NCBI GenBank assembly: GCA_022410635.1
Contig: JAJVDF010000261.1
Location: forward strand, 1,192,431 to 1,256,430
Source of the DNA: Tretioscincus oriximinensis
Lineage: Eukaryota > Chordata > Lepidosauria > Squamata > Gymnophthalmidae
Direction of reading: 5' to 3'
Length of the DNA: 64,000 nucleotides
The notes below the pieces were generated by a model that did not search any database, was not told the DNA's origin, and worked only from the letters and a program-made list of their open reading frames with translations. This document shows positions 46,501 to 58,242 of the stretch, one piece after another. Every line of letters starts with the position of its first letter. Within the stretch, counting starts at the first letter, position 1. The position numbers were made by a program, and so were the translations under genes.

Positions 46501-47650
46501 TCTTATCCTGAGTGTAAACTAACACCGAATTAAAACATAGATGTGACCAGGGCCTAAAAATCTCACAATTTGCCTTCTTGTACAATATTTCTAACTCCTA
46601 TTTAATTCTTTTTCCTTAAATGCTGGTTAGCCAACCATCTTGTAAAAAAAAAAATTATCTGTCCCCCATTCCAATATTCGTAGCTTACTATCTCTAAAGA
46701 AGTTCCATTTAGTAGACAGGTAAGTACAACTGCCAAAACATATCCAAGAATAGCTGTGTAATCAAAACCTTATCACATTATAAGAAAGTGTAGTTTTGCA
46801 GCCTCCCATTAAACATTTTAATGCATTTCATAGTTCTTGGACACAATATAAGATGTCAAAATCTTGTCTGATTGTCAAAACCATTATAGAAAAGAGCCTA
46901 TATTGTAGCCATCCAATGTATGCATGATTGCTCTAGAAATATAATGATAGAAGAACAGGAAAATGAGTCTCTTTCACACAGTTTCCCTCCTATTAAATTT
47001 CAGGCCATTAAGAACTTCATATTTTGTTTGCAGATATACTGGAAGCAATTGTGTAGACGTGGTATAAAAGAATTACTTCAACACAGAGAAAATTCCTTAT
47101 TGCATTCAGGTATAGTAGTTTAGGGTTACCAAATATCAGTATCTAGCAGGGCAAGTCCATATTTTGACATCCTTTCTGTATTTTTGTAAGGGATGAGTTT
47201 CTGGACTTTTGTGGAGTACAATTCCCATGAACCTCAGCTTCTTTTCAAAATTTTGGATTTAGGCCACATTCCCACATACAATTTCTATTGAGTTGGTAGC
47301 AACATCACCTTTAATCTACCCCAAGAGGACATGCATGTACAATGATCCCCTCGCTAAAAAAGGTCTGTTGTCATGGAATTTCTAGTCACATAATTTGTGC
47401 GAGTCAACAGTGGGCATTTTGTAAAATCCTAAGAACGCTTCATGGAGCCATTCAGCAATATGAACTTAACAAATCTCGCAAGACTTCATAGTGAGATGTA
47501 AAAGTGCATTGGCTCTTGACTTGCAGTGAATGCTTGGGAATTGTAGGAAGGCTTGCAGAGAATGCTGGGGATTATAGTAAGGCAAGCACAGCAATACTTT
47601 ATGGGGCTCCCCATGTGATGAGATTACTAAGCAATGTGTCAGAACAGCAT

Positions 47651-48897
47651 GGAAGCTTTGATAAAGTCCCTCATCAAAGGCTCCTAAAAAAGCTCCACAC
47701 TCATGGTGTAAGAGGACAGACTTTGTCCTGGATTGGAAACTGGCTGAAAGATAAAAAACAGAAGATAGTAATAAATGGACAGTTGTCTGAGTGGAAAGAG
47801 GTAAGAAGTGGGGTATCCCAAGAGTCTGTATTGGGACCCTTGCTTTTCAATATATTTATAAACGATCTGGATGCCGAGGTAAATAGTGAAGTAGCCAAGT
47901 TTGCTGACGACACTAAACTGTTCAGGGTAGTGAAAACTGAAAATGATTGTAAGGCACTCCAGAGTGATTTATTGAAATTGGGTGAGTGGGCATCAAAGTG
48001 GCAAATGCACTTCAATTTAAGCAAGTGCAAGGTCATGCACATTGGGGCAAAGAATCCCAACTATTCCTACCACCTGATGTGAACCAAGCTTTCTGTAACC
48101 GAGCAAGAAAAGGATCTTGGAGTGTTGGTGGACAATTCATTGAAAATGTTGACCCAGTGTGCAGCAGCAGCAAAAAAGGCAAATTCCATGTTGGGGATAA
48201 TTAGGAAAGGAATTGAAAATAAATCAGCAAATGTTGTTTTGCCTCTTTATAAATATATGGTGAGGCCACATTTGGAATACTGTGTTCAATTTTTGTCGCC
48301 ACATCTCAAGAGGGATATTGTGGAACTAGAGAAGGTGCAGAAAAGGGCAACAAAAATGATCAAGGGTCTGGAGCACTTCCCTTATGAAGTCAGGCTGCAA
48401 CGTCTGGACCTCTTCAACCTCAAAAGGCAACGTTTGAGAGGTGATCTGATTGAAGTGTACAAAATCACGCATGGGATGGACAGGGTGAATAGAGAAGGAC
48501 CAGGGGGCATTCCTTAAAACTGATGTGTAGAAAAGTGAGAACAGACAAAGGATTTTTTTTTCACCCGGAGGGTCATCGACCTGTGGAATTTACTTCCTGA
48601 AGAGGTAGTGGTAGCTAACAGCTTGGATAGTTTCAAGACAGTACTAGACTGGTTTATGGACACCAAGGGTATAAATGGATACTAGGATGGATGTCTCGAT
48701 GTTGCCTCTGGGATGAAGCAACAGGCAGGACTCCTGAAATACCATTTGCAGTGAGTCATGAACAGGTGCATATTTTGCTTTCCTTTGTTCAGACTGCCCA
48801 GGTGCATCTGGTGGGCTTCTGTATGAGAGAGAATGCTGGACTAGATGGGCTGTGGCTTGATCCAGTATGACTCTTCTTATGTTCTTATGTTCTTATG
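47651..48897 (+). repeat. CR1 LINE, partial reverse transcriptase and 3' end, copy 2
   Basis: The frame is open from SFDKVPHQRLLKKLHTHG through SGVSQESVLGPLLFNIF (the PQGS motif mutated to SQES), INDLDAEVNSEVAKFADDTK and KWQMHFNLSKCKVMHIG to a stop near 48080, then continues as KRATKMIKGLEHFPYEV. The end has TTCTTATGTTCTTATGTTC. The part upstream of the FDKVP motif is missing. Retrotransposon remnant. Confidence 0.92.
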
Positions 48898-49489
48898 ATG
48901 TAGATGAGCATGGATCACGAACATATTTTAAAAGAAATAGTGATGCAAACTATATTGTGGGGAAGCTCCATTACCTTTGTCCTTCTTTTTAATACTCCTG
49001 TCCTACTTTCCAGTTTTATCATGTGCAGTAGTAGTTTATAGGAAAAGTGCAATGGGATTCTCAACAGTGGCATGAGATTGCACTATTGGTGTTAAAGATG
49101 CAATACATGATGTTACCAGTTCCAATTTAAAAAAACAGGATCACTAAATCCTTTAATTGTAAATAGGCCATTCACTTAGGAGAGAAGCAGGAGATGATTT
49201 TGTATCATTTTCTACTACTTACATATTATGGCATTAATTTGGGATGTGAAAAAGATGTGTTTAAGATGCTAGGACCTAAGTTTGTCATGTTCCTGGCTGA
49301 CTCCTTTGGTCTTCTCAGGGGCAAAGTCCCTGGCTGCTTCTCTAGGAAAGCATTTAAGGCATGTTTGCACATACACATATACATTTTTAGTCTCATGACA
49401 GAATTTTAGGTGATCCTCTCTCCTTCCCACCCCCATTCTCTCTGCAACCATTAAAACCAGAAAGGAGAGTACACTGTAGCTGATTCAAG

Positions 49490-49870
49490 AGGATGAAGGA
49501 TCAGTATCTTCCCAAGAGAGTACTGTATGGCAAGCTAGCCACTGGTCACTCTGATAGAGGCTGTCCAAAGAAGAGGTTTAAGGACTATCTCAAGAAATCT
49601 CTTGACGTCTGCAAAATCAACCACTGTCAGTGGCCTGCACTAGCAGCAAAATGTGGTTGGAGATATAACATCTTCAATGTTGTTGCCTCCTTCAAGAACA
49701 CACACAGGACTAGCCTCGAGTACAAAAGACAGTGGTGCAAGAACCAGGATACCACTGTTACCCCTTGTTCAGATAAGGCCTTCTCCTGAAGTTGATGTGT
49801 CCGAGTCTGTTTATCCCACATTGACCTTATTAGCGATCAGCAAGCCTCCTTTTACAATAGGTGTGGATAC
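49490..49870 (+). repeat. LINE 3' coding fragment with C-x3-C-L-S-H-I tail
   Basis: The frame reads LPKRVLYGKLATGHSDRG, KKRFKDYLKKSL and W-P-A-L-A-A, then after a stop C-V-R-V-C-L-S-H-I-D-L-I-S. The LPK..LYG.L..G.R..G.P..R.KD pattern is the well-known tail of an amniote non-LTR retrotransposon polyprotein (I think of the L2 type). 5'-truncated, one in-frame stop. Related to 9010-9225. Confidence 0.6.
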
Positions 49871-50919
49871 GTTGCCCCTCCTTCATAGATCTTCATTCAC
49901 GAAACTATGCCAAGACTCAAGAGTGACTGCATCTAAACTAGTTTCCTTTGTGGTATAAGCATCATAGAAGAGACTTAAGGATGCTGTTTATTCTTTTACT
50001 TCAGCTGGTATGTTAACTATACCTCTGCTTCACCAATGATGTCCATAAATTGATAACTTCATATATAATATAATGATATGTATTTTTGTATTATAGCAAC
50101 AACCAATGTTTTCTCTGTGAGCAACTGTGCACACAACTAGAATTAACAAGGTTTCACTTCTTCTGTCTGATCAGGGAAGGTGCATAAAAGTAGGATTACT
50201 GGTAAAAGCATCTTTAATTAGTGTGTCAAAGAGGAAATTTCAGCAGTTGCTTGAGGCATTATAAGCTGCATTAGCAGATCATAACTCAAAGCTGTACTTT
50301 TCCTCTGCTGTTAATAAATAAGAATGGTAGTATGGTGGAGTTTTAATGATAAAAAGAAAAAATAAATGAAAGGAAAAATTAAAATACTGTTTTATGTGGA
50401 TTTAAACAATTTATTAGGTGAGCTGTACAAAGTGTCTAAGCAGAGGGCAGAAACTACCAACCCAAATATTTAAAGAATCTAAGCTGAAAGCCATCCTCAA
50501 TTCATAGCCAAATTTACTCTAAGAAAAACCAAGTGTTTCCAGACCAACCTAAAAAAATAGACAGTATCTTTTCCAGCTTTGGCTAAGAAGCAATCCACAA
50601 CCTAGATTTACTTCCTTGCAGACAAAACCACAGTCATCTATACGAAGGTTGTTTTCCTTTTTTGATCCTTACTCTAATGAAAAAGAGATTTATTTACTCC
50701 AAATAAAATGGGTGAAAGGGAAAGTACATTTTAGTTATAAGTTTCCTAAACATGAAAAGTTTCCGATTCCCAATATTCTTTTTGACTGCATTCAGATATT
50801 GCTGCATTCAGACTACATTTCACTATCATAAGTAATAAAAGGCATACAGAAGAGTTCAACATTTCAAGGTATAATGACCAAAGACAGAGCTTGAAACTTT
50901 GGCAGCCTCCAGAGACTAG

Positions 50920-51012
50920 GGCCCTCTGAAAGTAATAAATAGACAGATCTCTGGATAGGAAGATGTGAGAAGAGGAATACCCAGGGTTCAGTACTAGGAC
51001 CAGTACTGGAAG
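50920..51012 (+). repeat. Short CR1 reverse transcriptase fragment
   Basis: GTGAGAAGAGGAATACCCAG and GGTTCAGTACTAGGACCAGT correspond to the GVPQGSVLGP coding block of CR1 with changes. It is followed directly by a purine-rich tract (51010-51145). Confidence 0.5.
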
Positions 51013-51169
51013 GGAAAGGAAAGAAGAAAAGGAGGAAGGATGTGAAGGAAAATGGAAAAGAATGAAAGAAAGAAACAGAAAGTAAGGGGGATGGGAGGGA
51101 GCAAGGGAGGGAGTTGACCATGGAAGGGAGCAAGGAGGAGGGGCTACAACCCTTTGCATTACCATAGTG

Positions 51170-51290
51170 CAGCTGGATACTAGTTTCGGAATAAAGCAAT
51201 GTCTGAATGGCTTTATTCTGGAGTAGCCATGTTTTATTCCAGAACAGTCAACTGGAATGAAATAAATAAGTGATTTTGGATTCCATTTCT
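51170..51290. repeat. Miniature element (TTATTCC family), partial copy
   Basis: GGAATAAAGCAATGTCTGAATGG, TTTATTCTGGAGTAGCC and GGAATGAAATAAATAAGTGA follow the family layout seen at 14141-14284, with less clear ends. Confidence 0.45.
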
Positions 51291-51601
51291 GCCATATATG
51301 TGCATGAATATGATTAATTTTGTAAATCAGACTGAATTTATAAAAAAGATAAGAGCACTATCTAAAATATTTTGTTTGTTCTACCAAAATAAGCACAACA
51401 AAGAAGAGAATGTGTATAACACATTGGTACATATTAAAAAAAACCATAAAATGCTTATTATTCCAAACATATATAGAGTATTGTTTTCGTTTGTTTTAAC
51501 AATAATATTATGTCTGCATAAATAAGCTTGAATTAGCTGGTATAAAATTTATTGACAGACTCTCCTAAAAAATTCAACACTTTCTCCAGAACATACATCT
51601 G

Positions 51602-51878
51602 AAGAAGAAGAATCTGGTTCTTCTGCCCCACTCTTCTCACCCGAAAGGACTCAGACTGGCTTACAGGGTTAATTTTTGCCCTATGGCTTACATCTATTTT
51701 ATCTCCCACACAAAGTTAATGATAGTACTCATTTATCTAGTTGACATGTAGATTGCAATTTTACATTGCAAATCTTCTATCCTTCAAATAGCTCAGTAGG
51801 CCAGTAGGCCACACTCTCTCCAGATCACTCAGTTGAAAGAGCAGAAGCTCCTTAGCAACTGTGCCATTTGTGCCTTCT
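51602..51878 (-). repeat. tRNA-derived SINE, old diverged copy
   Basis: The (GAA) start, TCTGGTTCTTCTGCCCCAC and GACTCAGACTGGCTTACAGG at the left and CTTAGCAACTGTGCCATTTG at the right follow the layout of the TTC-tailed SINE, but the body is different (GATTGCAATTTTACATTGC), so it is an older subfamily. Confidence 0.65.
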
Positions 51879-51879
51879 A

Positions 51880-51990
51880 CCTGAAGAAGACAGGCGGCAT
51901 GAGCTTTCATAGACAAATCTTCAGAGCATTTTGTCTATGAAAGCTCAAGCTGCCTACCCTCCTCTTGTTAGTTTCCAAAGTACAACAAGC
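51880..51990. repeat. Hammerhead-like palindromic family, copy
   Basis: GGCGGCATGAGCTTTCATAG and, mirrored, CTATGAAAGCTCAAGCTGCC surround a centre near 51926, and TCTTGTTAGTTTCCAAAG follows. The same word order occurs in the copy at 59941-60125. Confidence 0.55.
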
Positions 51991-53379
51991 CCCCCTTGAT
52001 GGACATTCTGAACAAAGGCTAACATGCCTATTTCTTTGAAATCTCCTCCAGCAAGATCCACATAGGCTCTTAGGGCACAGGGGGATTCCTAGTAAGATGC
52101 AAAGGTTACTTATTGTATAATCCTGCTGTGTCATAAAAATATTACTAGAGTGCTGACTATGCATGATCCTTACTGAACCCTTAGTATTCATGTGAATACT
52201 ATAACTCCTGCCTCAATTGTTACCAGGTAGGAGCTATCAAAGCTATCTGCAGAAGCTGGATGGAGAAAATGTGAGATCACTCTGTCCGTCTTGGAACAAT
52301 CATGTGTCTGGCACCTGATACAGTTGTATTTTCATCCATGAATTGGAAGGAGGACATACAGCCAGAAGAGGAAGAGCAAAAGGAGATCTTCACAGAGGAA
52401 CCCCACCCCCATGACTTTGTCATCTTCCTAAAACTGATTTCAGATACTGCAGGAACACAGGCCACACAAGTGTTCTTCATAATCCTAGAACACCTAATTT
52501 GAGATATGTTTTTGTTGTGTAAACCATTCTGTCACCACAGAGTGAAACGGGGAATATAAAGGTAAATAAATAAACCATTGAGGAGAACAATGACAGCACT
52601 CCATGGCAGTTTACATGCTCTGCATTACCTGGACTTACCTGCTTTGGAAAGATCTTTCTTGGGGAAGAAAGAAAAATAGCTGAGTTCCATGACTTCTTTC
52701 TTCCTGTAGCAACCCCCCAGTGGGATACACTGAACTGGAGAACCATTTTTCTTGCTTGGACCAGTGACAGGTGTGTGAACAGCACATTGTGAGCAATGAC
52801 ACTGCAGACAAAGACTGCAGTTTCCTTTCCTATGCACGACTTTCATTATACACAAATGTGATGCAAATTATAGGTGAACTGCAGACAGAATCTCTCCAGA
52901 GTTTTATTTACAGAATAGATTGGTTTACAGTAGAAACAGATGCTTGGTGCTTCAGGATTAACTATCAAAAATGTGGCTGGAAAAAAGCCATGCTGTCGCT
53001 GTTGGAGTAATGTAACTTGGCTGCCTTAAATAATGTCCCAACTGGGCACCAAAAGCTGGATAAAAGTGATCTATCAGCAAGACAATAATAATAATTTGTC
53101 ATTAATTAGGGCTTCTAAGTCCTTCCCCCCATTTCCATCTGAATCCCAGATCACAATACTTAGCAGAGGCTCACTTTTGAAAAGAAAGTCAAGCATTTAC
53201 GGCCTTGGGATGATGAAGAATGTCCTTTGCAAAACTATCTGGCAGTAATGGGGGTTTGCTACCACGTTATTACGCACCAGCACATCAGAAGCATCTGACC
53301 ATCAGGATACAGTTACGTGTAGATTCTGACTCCCATCAAGAACTCATGCAGAGGCCATAAGCTTAGATCAAGAGGCAAG

Positions 53380-53760
53380 ATCTAGGAGGCCCACGTGGGT
53401 ATGGAACCTCCCGAGCACCCTTGTGCACAGGGTTTTTTTGACATAAGATCAGAAGGCGTGTACAAGAAAACAGACGTCAGAGAATGGGTGTTCCGAAGGT
53501 GTGGTTTGGGGCGGAACGGAGGTGGATCCAGGTTGTGACACCTGTGTGACGTTTCTCCCTCCTCCCAAGGGGTGCAGCCTGTGTCAGGAAACTCCAAATA
53601 TGGGTATGGTTTGGGTGGAACAAGATTGATCTCTGCAGCTTTCAGGACCTGTGACCGGTCGTTCACCTCCTGGAGAGGAGATAGCCAGAACTTCCTCAGG
53701 GCTACCAGGCAGTTGATTAATGCCATTAAGCCTAAGCTCCTGAATTAATGAGTGCACCTA
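53380..53760. other. Unidentified GC-richer segment with a minus-strand open frame
   Basis: A 114-codon frame is open on the minus strand (53382-53726), beginning MALINCLVALRKFWLSPLQE and including NDRSQVLKAAEINLVPPKP. The composition is less AT-rich than its surroundings and contains several CpG. I do not recognise the product. It might be a piece of an LTR retrotransposon, an old pseudogene or chance. No splice or start context supports a gene. Confidence 0.3.
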
Positions 53761-53930
53761 GAGATAATGAGTGCAGGTAAACTTGGCACAGTGGGGTATT
53801 GCTTCAGGGCAGGAAGGGAGATTAGCTCTCTTGCAACACCCTAAGCTGGAAAATTCCCCAAAATTTTACAGACATGAGGCCTGTGCTTTAGGAGACCAAT
53901 GCTTGTATACCTTTATATTAAAATATATTT

Positions 53931-54314
53931 ATGCCAATTAATATATTCCTAATAGAGAACCCCAACATGGCAGATATCAGCATATTCCCATTAGGCAAAG
54001 ATCAGGTCCATGCTCATAAGAACAAACTGGGGATCTTTTACATTTATATAGAGAGGCACTGCCCTCTATATGCCCTAGTCAAAAGAAAACATTTCAGAAA
54101 GAAATTGGAAGTCTTGCAGTTTATTTCAGGTGTTATGATTAAATCAGTAGCTAATAAGCTCGTTTATCTGGTGGACCCCTTGTCAATAAGTCAAGCCAGT
54201 AGGAATTGGTTCAAAACATCGTTTTATTCAATACATGTATTGATAAAGAAGGCATCTCTCTCAGCATATAAAAAGGTGGAAAGTGCTCTGATCTCTTGGG
54301 TCACTAATATTTAG
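53931..54314 (+). other. Unidentified open frame of 127 codons
   Basis: The frame begins MPINIFLIENPNMADISIF and ends ESALISWVTNI in AT-rich sequence. The residue mix is ordinary for a protein, but there are no motifs that I know. An A/T-rich stretch ending AACAAAATAAATGAAAAG follows at about 54715-54735 and could be a retroelement 3' end. Not called as a gene. Confidence 0.2.
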
Positions 54315-55480
54315 CTCAGCTGCTCAGAATGCCAAACAAATGTAATTAACCATAGATGGCTAAAAAAACTTCATCTTATACCTCTGATGTTTTCGCTAGG
54401 TTACATATAATTCATATAGAGTTCATCACTAACAAGAAAAGCTAGCTAATAAGCATTTAAGATAGCTAATACATTTTAAATTCATGCCATACTAATAACT
54501 GAATTAAGCGAAGTATCGCAGGTAGGTCAACAAGGTCAATAGCCTAGAATTCTTTTTGTACTTAAGACGAAGTACAAAGTACAGAAACTAAAATAGCATT
54601 AATCTAATATCACCACACATGCATCTGCTTTGTAATTTCTTTTTTAGAGGTTGTAGTTTTCGAAGTTTTATGTTGTTACTTTTAATTTTGCAATATGAGG
54701 GCCAGTGTCTAATTTAACAAAATAAATGAAAAGCATTCTATAAACTATCAAAGAACAAGATGGTGTTAAGAAGCATAAATAAGAATCTTAGCATTTTAAA
54801 AGTCAAACTAGGAGACACTCCGTAACAAACGTAAAATAATTTTACTGATGTACTTGATTAAGCTTGCAATATATTCCACTTTTAGTTACTCAAGGCACCT
54901 TGTAAAATGAGGAATTGTACACCAAGCAAAACAGATAAAAACGTGAAAACCAATGTTATAAGCATTATAAAGCTTAACGGCAACACAATAAAATCAAGAG
55001 CAATGTGTTAGGAATTAATATTGCAAATGCCTCATGGCTGTGTAAGATTTAGGCTGCAGGTACATGACGTTTTCCTACCGCACTGGCAGTATTATAATGA
55101 CAAGTCTGCTTCGTGTTATTGGAGTTTTTGCAAAGAACACAAACATTTTCCCAATGTAACCAAAAAGGAGGTCCTTTGTCCCTTTGCTGATATTTTCTGA
55201 AATGGCCATGCCTGGAGCCAAAGAGGGCAGGAGAAGCTAGCACAAGACGATGCAGAATTGCAAACTGAGCATGCTCAGCGTTTACTTCATGGCTTGTCGT
55301 CTTGTCTGTTCCACATGGATTTAAAAGGTTTCTAATTATTTGTTTGCAAAAGAATGAGGGTATGTATGAATCGACATTCAACTGGGTTATTTCAGAACTT
55401 TACTCCATTGCAGTTTTTAACAGCAGCCAATAGAAACAACTGCTGTGCTCTTGATTGTTTTATCATATATAATTTGTGGA

Positions 55481-55645
55481 CATGCATACGGTTGTGAGAG
55501 CACGAGTCTCCTCTGGAAAGATGCTTGAATATCTGAGCTTATTCTGGGGGAAAAGGCATTTATTGCAAGTCGACTACTGAAAAACACTTAGCACTTGTGC
55601 CCGAGACAACCTGATTGCGCTACGAACGAGGTAGAAAAAGATCCT
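55481..55645 (+). repeat. Unnamed dispersed repeat, copy 2
   Basis: Partner of 1-165. Blocks CATGCATACGGTTGTGAGAG, AATATCTGAGC, GCATTTATTGCAAGTCGAC and GAACGAGGTAGAAAAAG are in the same order. Confidence 0.6.
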
Positions 55646-56820
55646 GTGCACAAGTTAAAGAGGTTCAAATGGAACATATCAATGAGAATATCCAGAAGAT
55701 GGCAGCATCCACTTGTCATAAAAAGGTCACTATGCCATAGGTTTTTGTCCCAATCTTGACCCATTCTCCTTACTTTTCTTCTCTTCTTTGTTAGGATCCT
55801 CATAACTTGACATTCTTAGACAAACCACTGAGTCTTTATTGCGGAAACCATACCCGTGAGGCAACTATTGTATCTCATTTTCATGTCTGTTCTTCTTTCA
55901 TTGCTTGTATTATGTTTTCCAATATGACTAATAAAAATTGTACTTAGTGTCTCTGTTATTAGAACCCTCTGTCCTGATTGTGGAATCTAACATGGCACAA
56001 AAAGAGCTGATCTGGGAAACCATTTGGATGCAATAAAGGTTACAGACATTTATCATATAAACATCCAATGTACCATCATTCCTTATAAAGGCTCTGTACC
56101 AAAATCTCGTAAAGCACTGAAAAGCCTTGTACAAATAAAGTCCCAAAGATTCAAGGCTTGGGTTTTCAATCTCTAAAGATGCCTACTCTCAAGGCCCAAG
56201 CCCTTCGATCTGCTTTCGGAGTTGCAACTGTTAGAGGGAGGAGGGTTGGCAAAAGGGCTCATGATCCTGGTTACTAGCTGGAGGTTGGGATTGTCCCCAA
56301 ATGGCCACTGCACCATTTCAATCAATGGGTAGGATGCCAGAATCAATGTTTGCCCCAAATGACACAGAATCTAGTTATAAGCCTGCCTGCTGGTGAGGCC
56401 TTCTTGGCAGGACCATCCCCAATCACCATCAGGGGGATGAGGATGTGGGAGGACCTTCTAAGTGATAGCCCCCAGTAAGGGGTAAGTATATCTGTCTGTA
56501 TTTTATATCATGTCCTATATTTAAAGGTCTTGGGATGGATCACAAAATCATCATAAAAACAGATGAAATGAGTTAGTTAAAGCAAATGTCTGCATTGAAG
56601 GGGTGTGCTGGTCCATCAGCCAGTAAAGAAGAACATCTTCATTTGTCATCTAATAATGTATAAAGAAAGTGTCTGCCACATCACAGCCATCCCCTGTGAC
56701 ACTAAGAGCAAAGCAAGATGTACTTAACTTGAATAGTCTTCCCCAGAATAGCACAGTATTGACCTTGGGCTCTACCTTGCCATTAAAGTATTTATAGACT
56801 TTAAAATGAAATTTTAAACA

Positions 56821-57642
56821 GTTACAAGGATGGTGAGTGGTCTGAAGAGAGTTACAAGGATGGTGAGTGGTCTGGAAACCATGATCTATGAGGAACAGTT
56901 AAAGGATCTGGGGATGTTTAGTCTGCAAAAGAGAAGACTGAGAGGAGACTGAGAGGAAAGTATTTTTTCACCCAGAGGGTCATCGGCCTGTGGAATTTAC
57001 TTCCTGAAGAAGTAGTAGTAGCCAACAGCTTGGATAGTTTCAAGACAGGACTAGACAGGTTTATGGACACTAAGGGTATAAATGGATACTAGGATAGTTG
57101 TCTGGATGTCAGCTCCTGGATGGAGCAACAGGCAGGACTCTTGAAATACCATTTGCAGGGAGTCATGAACAGGAGCATATTTTGCTTTCCTCTGTTCAGG
57201 CTGCCCAGGTGCATCTGGTGGGCCTCTGTGTGACACAGAATGCTGGACTTGATGGGCTGTGGCCTGATCCAGTATGGCTCTTCTTATGTTCTTATGTTCT
57301 TATGACCTGATAGCTGTCTACAAATATCTGAAGGGCTGTCACAGAGCAGAGGGATCAGCACTGTTCTCATTAGCACATGGAAGGACTAGAAACAATGGAA
57401 TGAAACTGCAAGGGAGGAGATTTAGATTAGATATCAGAAAAAAACTTTCTAACAGTCAGGATGATAAACCAGTGGAACAGTTTGCCACAGGGGGTGGTGA
57501 GTTCACCTTCCCTGGAAGTCTTCAAACAGAGACTGGACAGTCATCTGTCTGGGATGGTTTAATGAATCCTGCATCGAGCAGGGGGTTGGACCCAATGATC
57601 CTGGAGGTCCCTTCCAACTCTATGATTCTATGATTCTATGAT
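56821..57642 (+). repeat. CR1 (TTCTATG type) split by another CR1
   Basis: The left part (56821-56948) ends AAGACTGAGAGGAGA and the right part (57306-57642) resumes CCTGATAGCTGTCTACAAAT, which are adjacent in intact CR1 copies. The right part runs to CCAACTCTATGATTCTATGA. At the left edge a 30-base unit starting GTTACAAGGATGGTGAGTGG is present twice in tandem (56821 and 56851). Confidence 0.88.
56949..57305 (+). repeat. CR1 (TTCTTATG type) nested insertion
   Basis: About 355 bases from GAGGAAAGTATTTTTTCACC to CTTCTTATGTTCTTATG form the 3' end of the same CR1 type as 36274-36752 and 47651-48897. It is inserted in the same orientation in an older TTCTATG-type CR1. The exact 5' joint is blurred by the similar words GAGAGGAGA and GAGAGGAAA. 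Confidence 0.88.
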
Positions 57643-57894
57643 ATGGAATTATGAGGAAATATTTCCAGTATTTCACTTTCGAGGTTAAAATTCTTTCCAG
57701 TGATCCCCTAATTCTACGAAAGCTACTGTAAAATAATTATTTAACGTCATCACCAGTTACTGCAACTGTCAGTGCAGGAGCAAACTGAGGATCTGAATTG
57801 TGAACAAATGGACCAATCATCTCCTACCAGTTAGCTGGTACGTAGGAGAACAAGTTTATCTTTTTCATCATCAAAGATTTTCCATAGTAAAGAA

Positions 57895-58242
57895 GTTTCT
57901 ATCTAGAGAGTCTCAAAGCACTTAAAGACTAACAATATAAAGTTAGTAAGTCTACTTTGCATTGCTTCTAAAGAAGTAGATTATTCCACACTACAGTTTT
58001 TTCTTGCTATTCTCCAAGGTGCTGTGAGACTTCCTTGCTAGAAACTCTGATCCAGATTCCCATGGCTACTACCTTAAAATCACTGTAAAAATGTAGCAAG
58101 TGGGCCTCGTGGCACTTTAGAGACTACTAAGAAGTAGGATAGGTGGCATGAGCTTTGATAGAAAAGTCTTATTTCTTCAGATGTGCTATGAGACCCACTT
58201 TCTAGATTATCTGGATCCAGACTAACACAGTTATTTTGAAAT
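57895..58242. repeat. Two diverged pieces of the hammerhead-like palindromic family
   Basis: The first (57895-58065) has GACTAACAATATAAAGTTAG, GAAGTAGATTATTCC and GGTGCTGTGAGACTTCC; the second (58090-58242) has GGTGGCATGAGCTTTGATAG, TTATTTCTTCAGATGTGC and ATCCAGACTAACACAGTTAT. Both follow the family word order with many changes. Confidence 0.45.

Noticed and set aside
41223..48517. Reverse transcriptase frames as possible host genes
   Set aside because: They match CR1 motifs and are truncated, mutated (SQES for PQGS) and disrupted; annotated as LINE remnants.
52302..52502. Acidic 66-codon frame (EEEEQKEIF) as a possible exon
   Set aside because: No flanking splice signals in phase and it is followed directly by a LINE/SINE-like tail ending in AAATAAATAAA; probably chance or repeat sequence.
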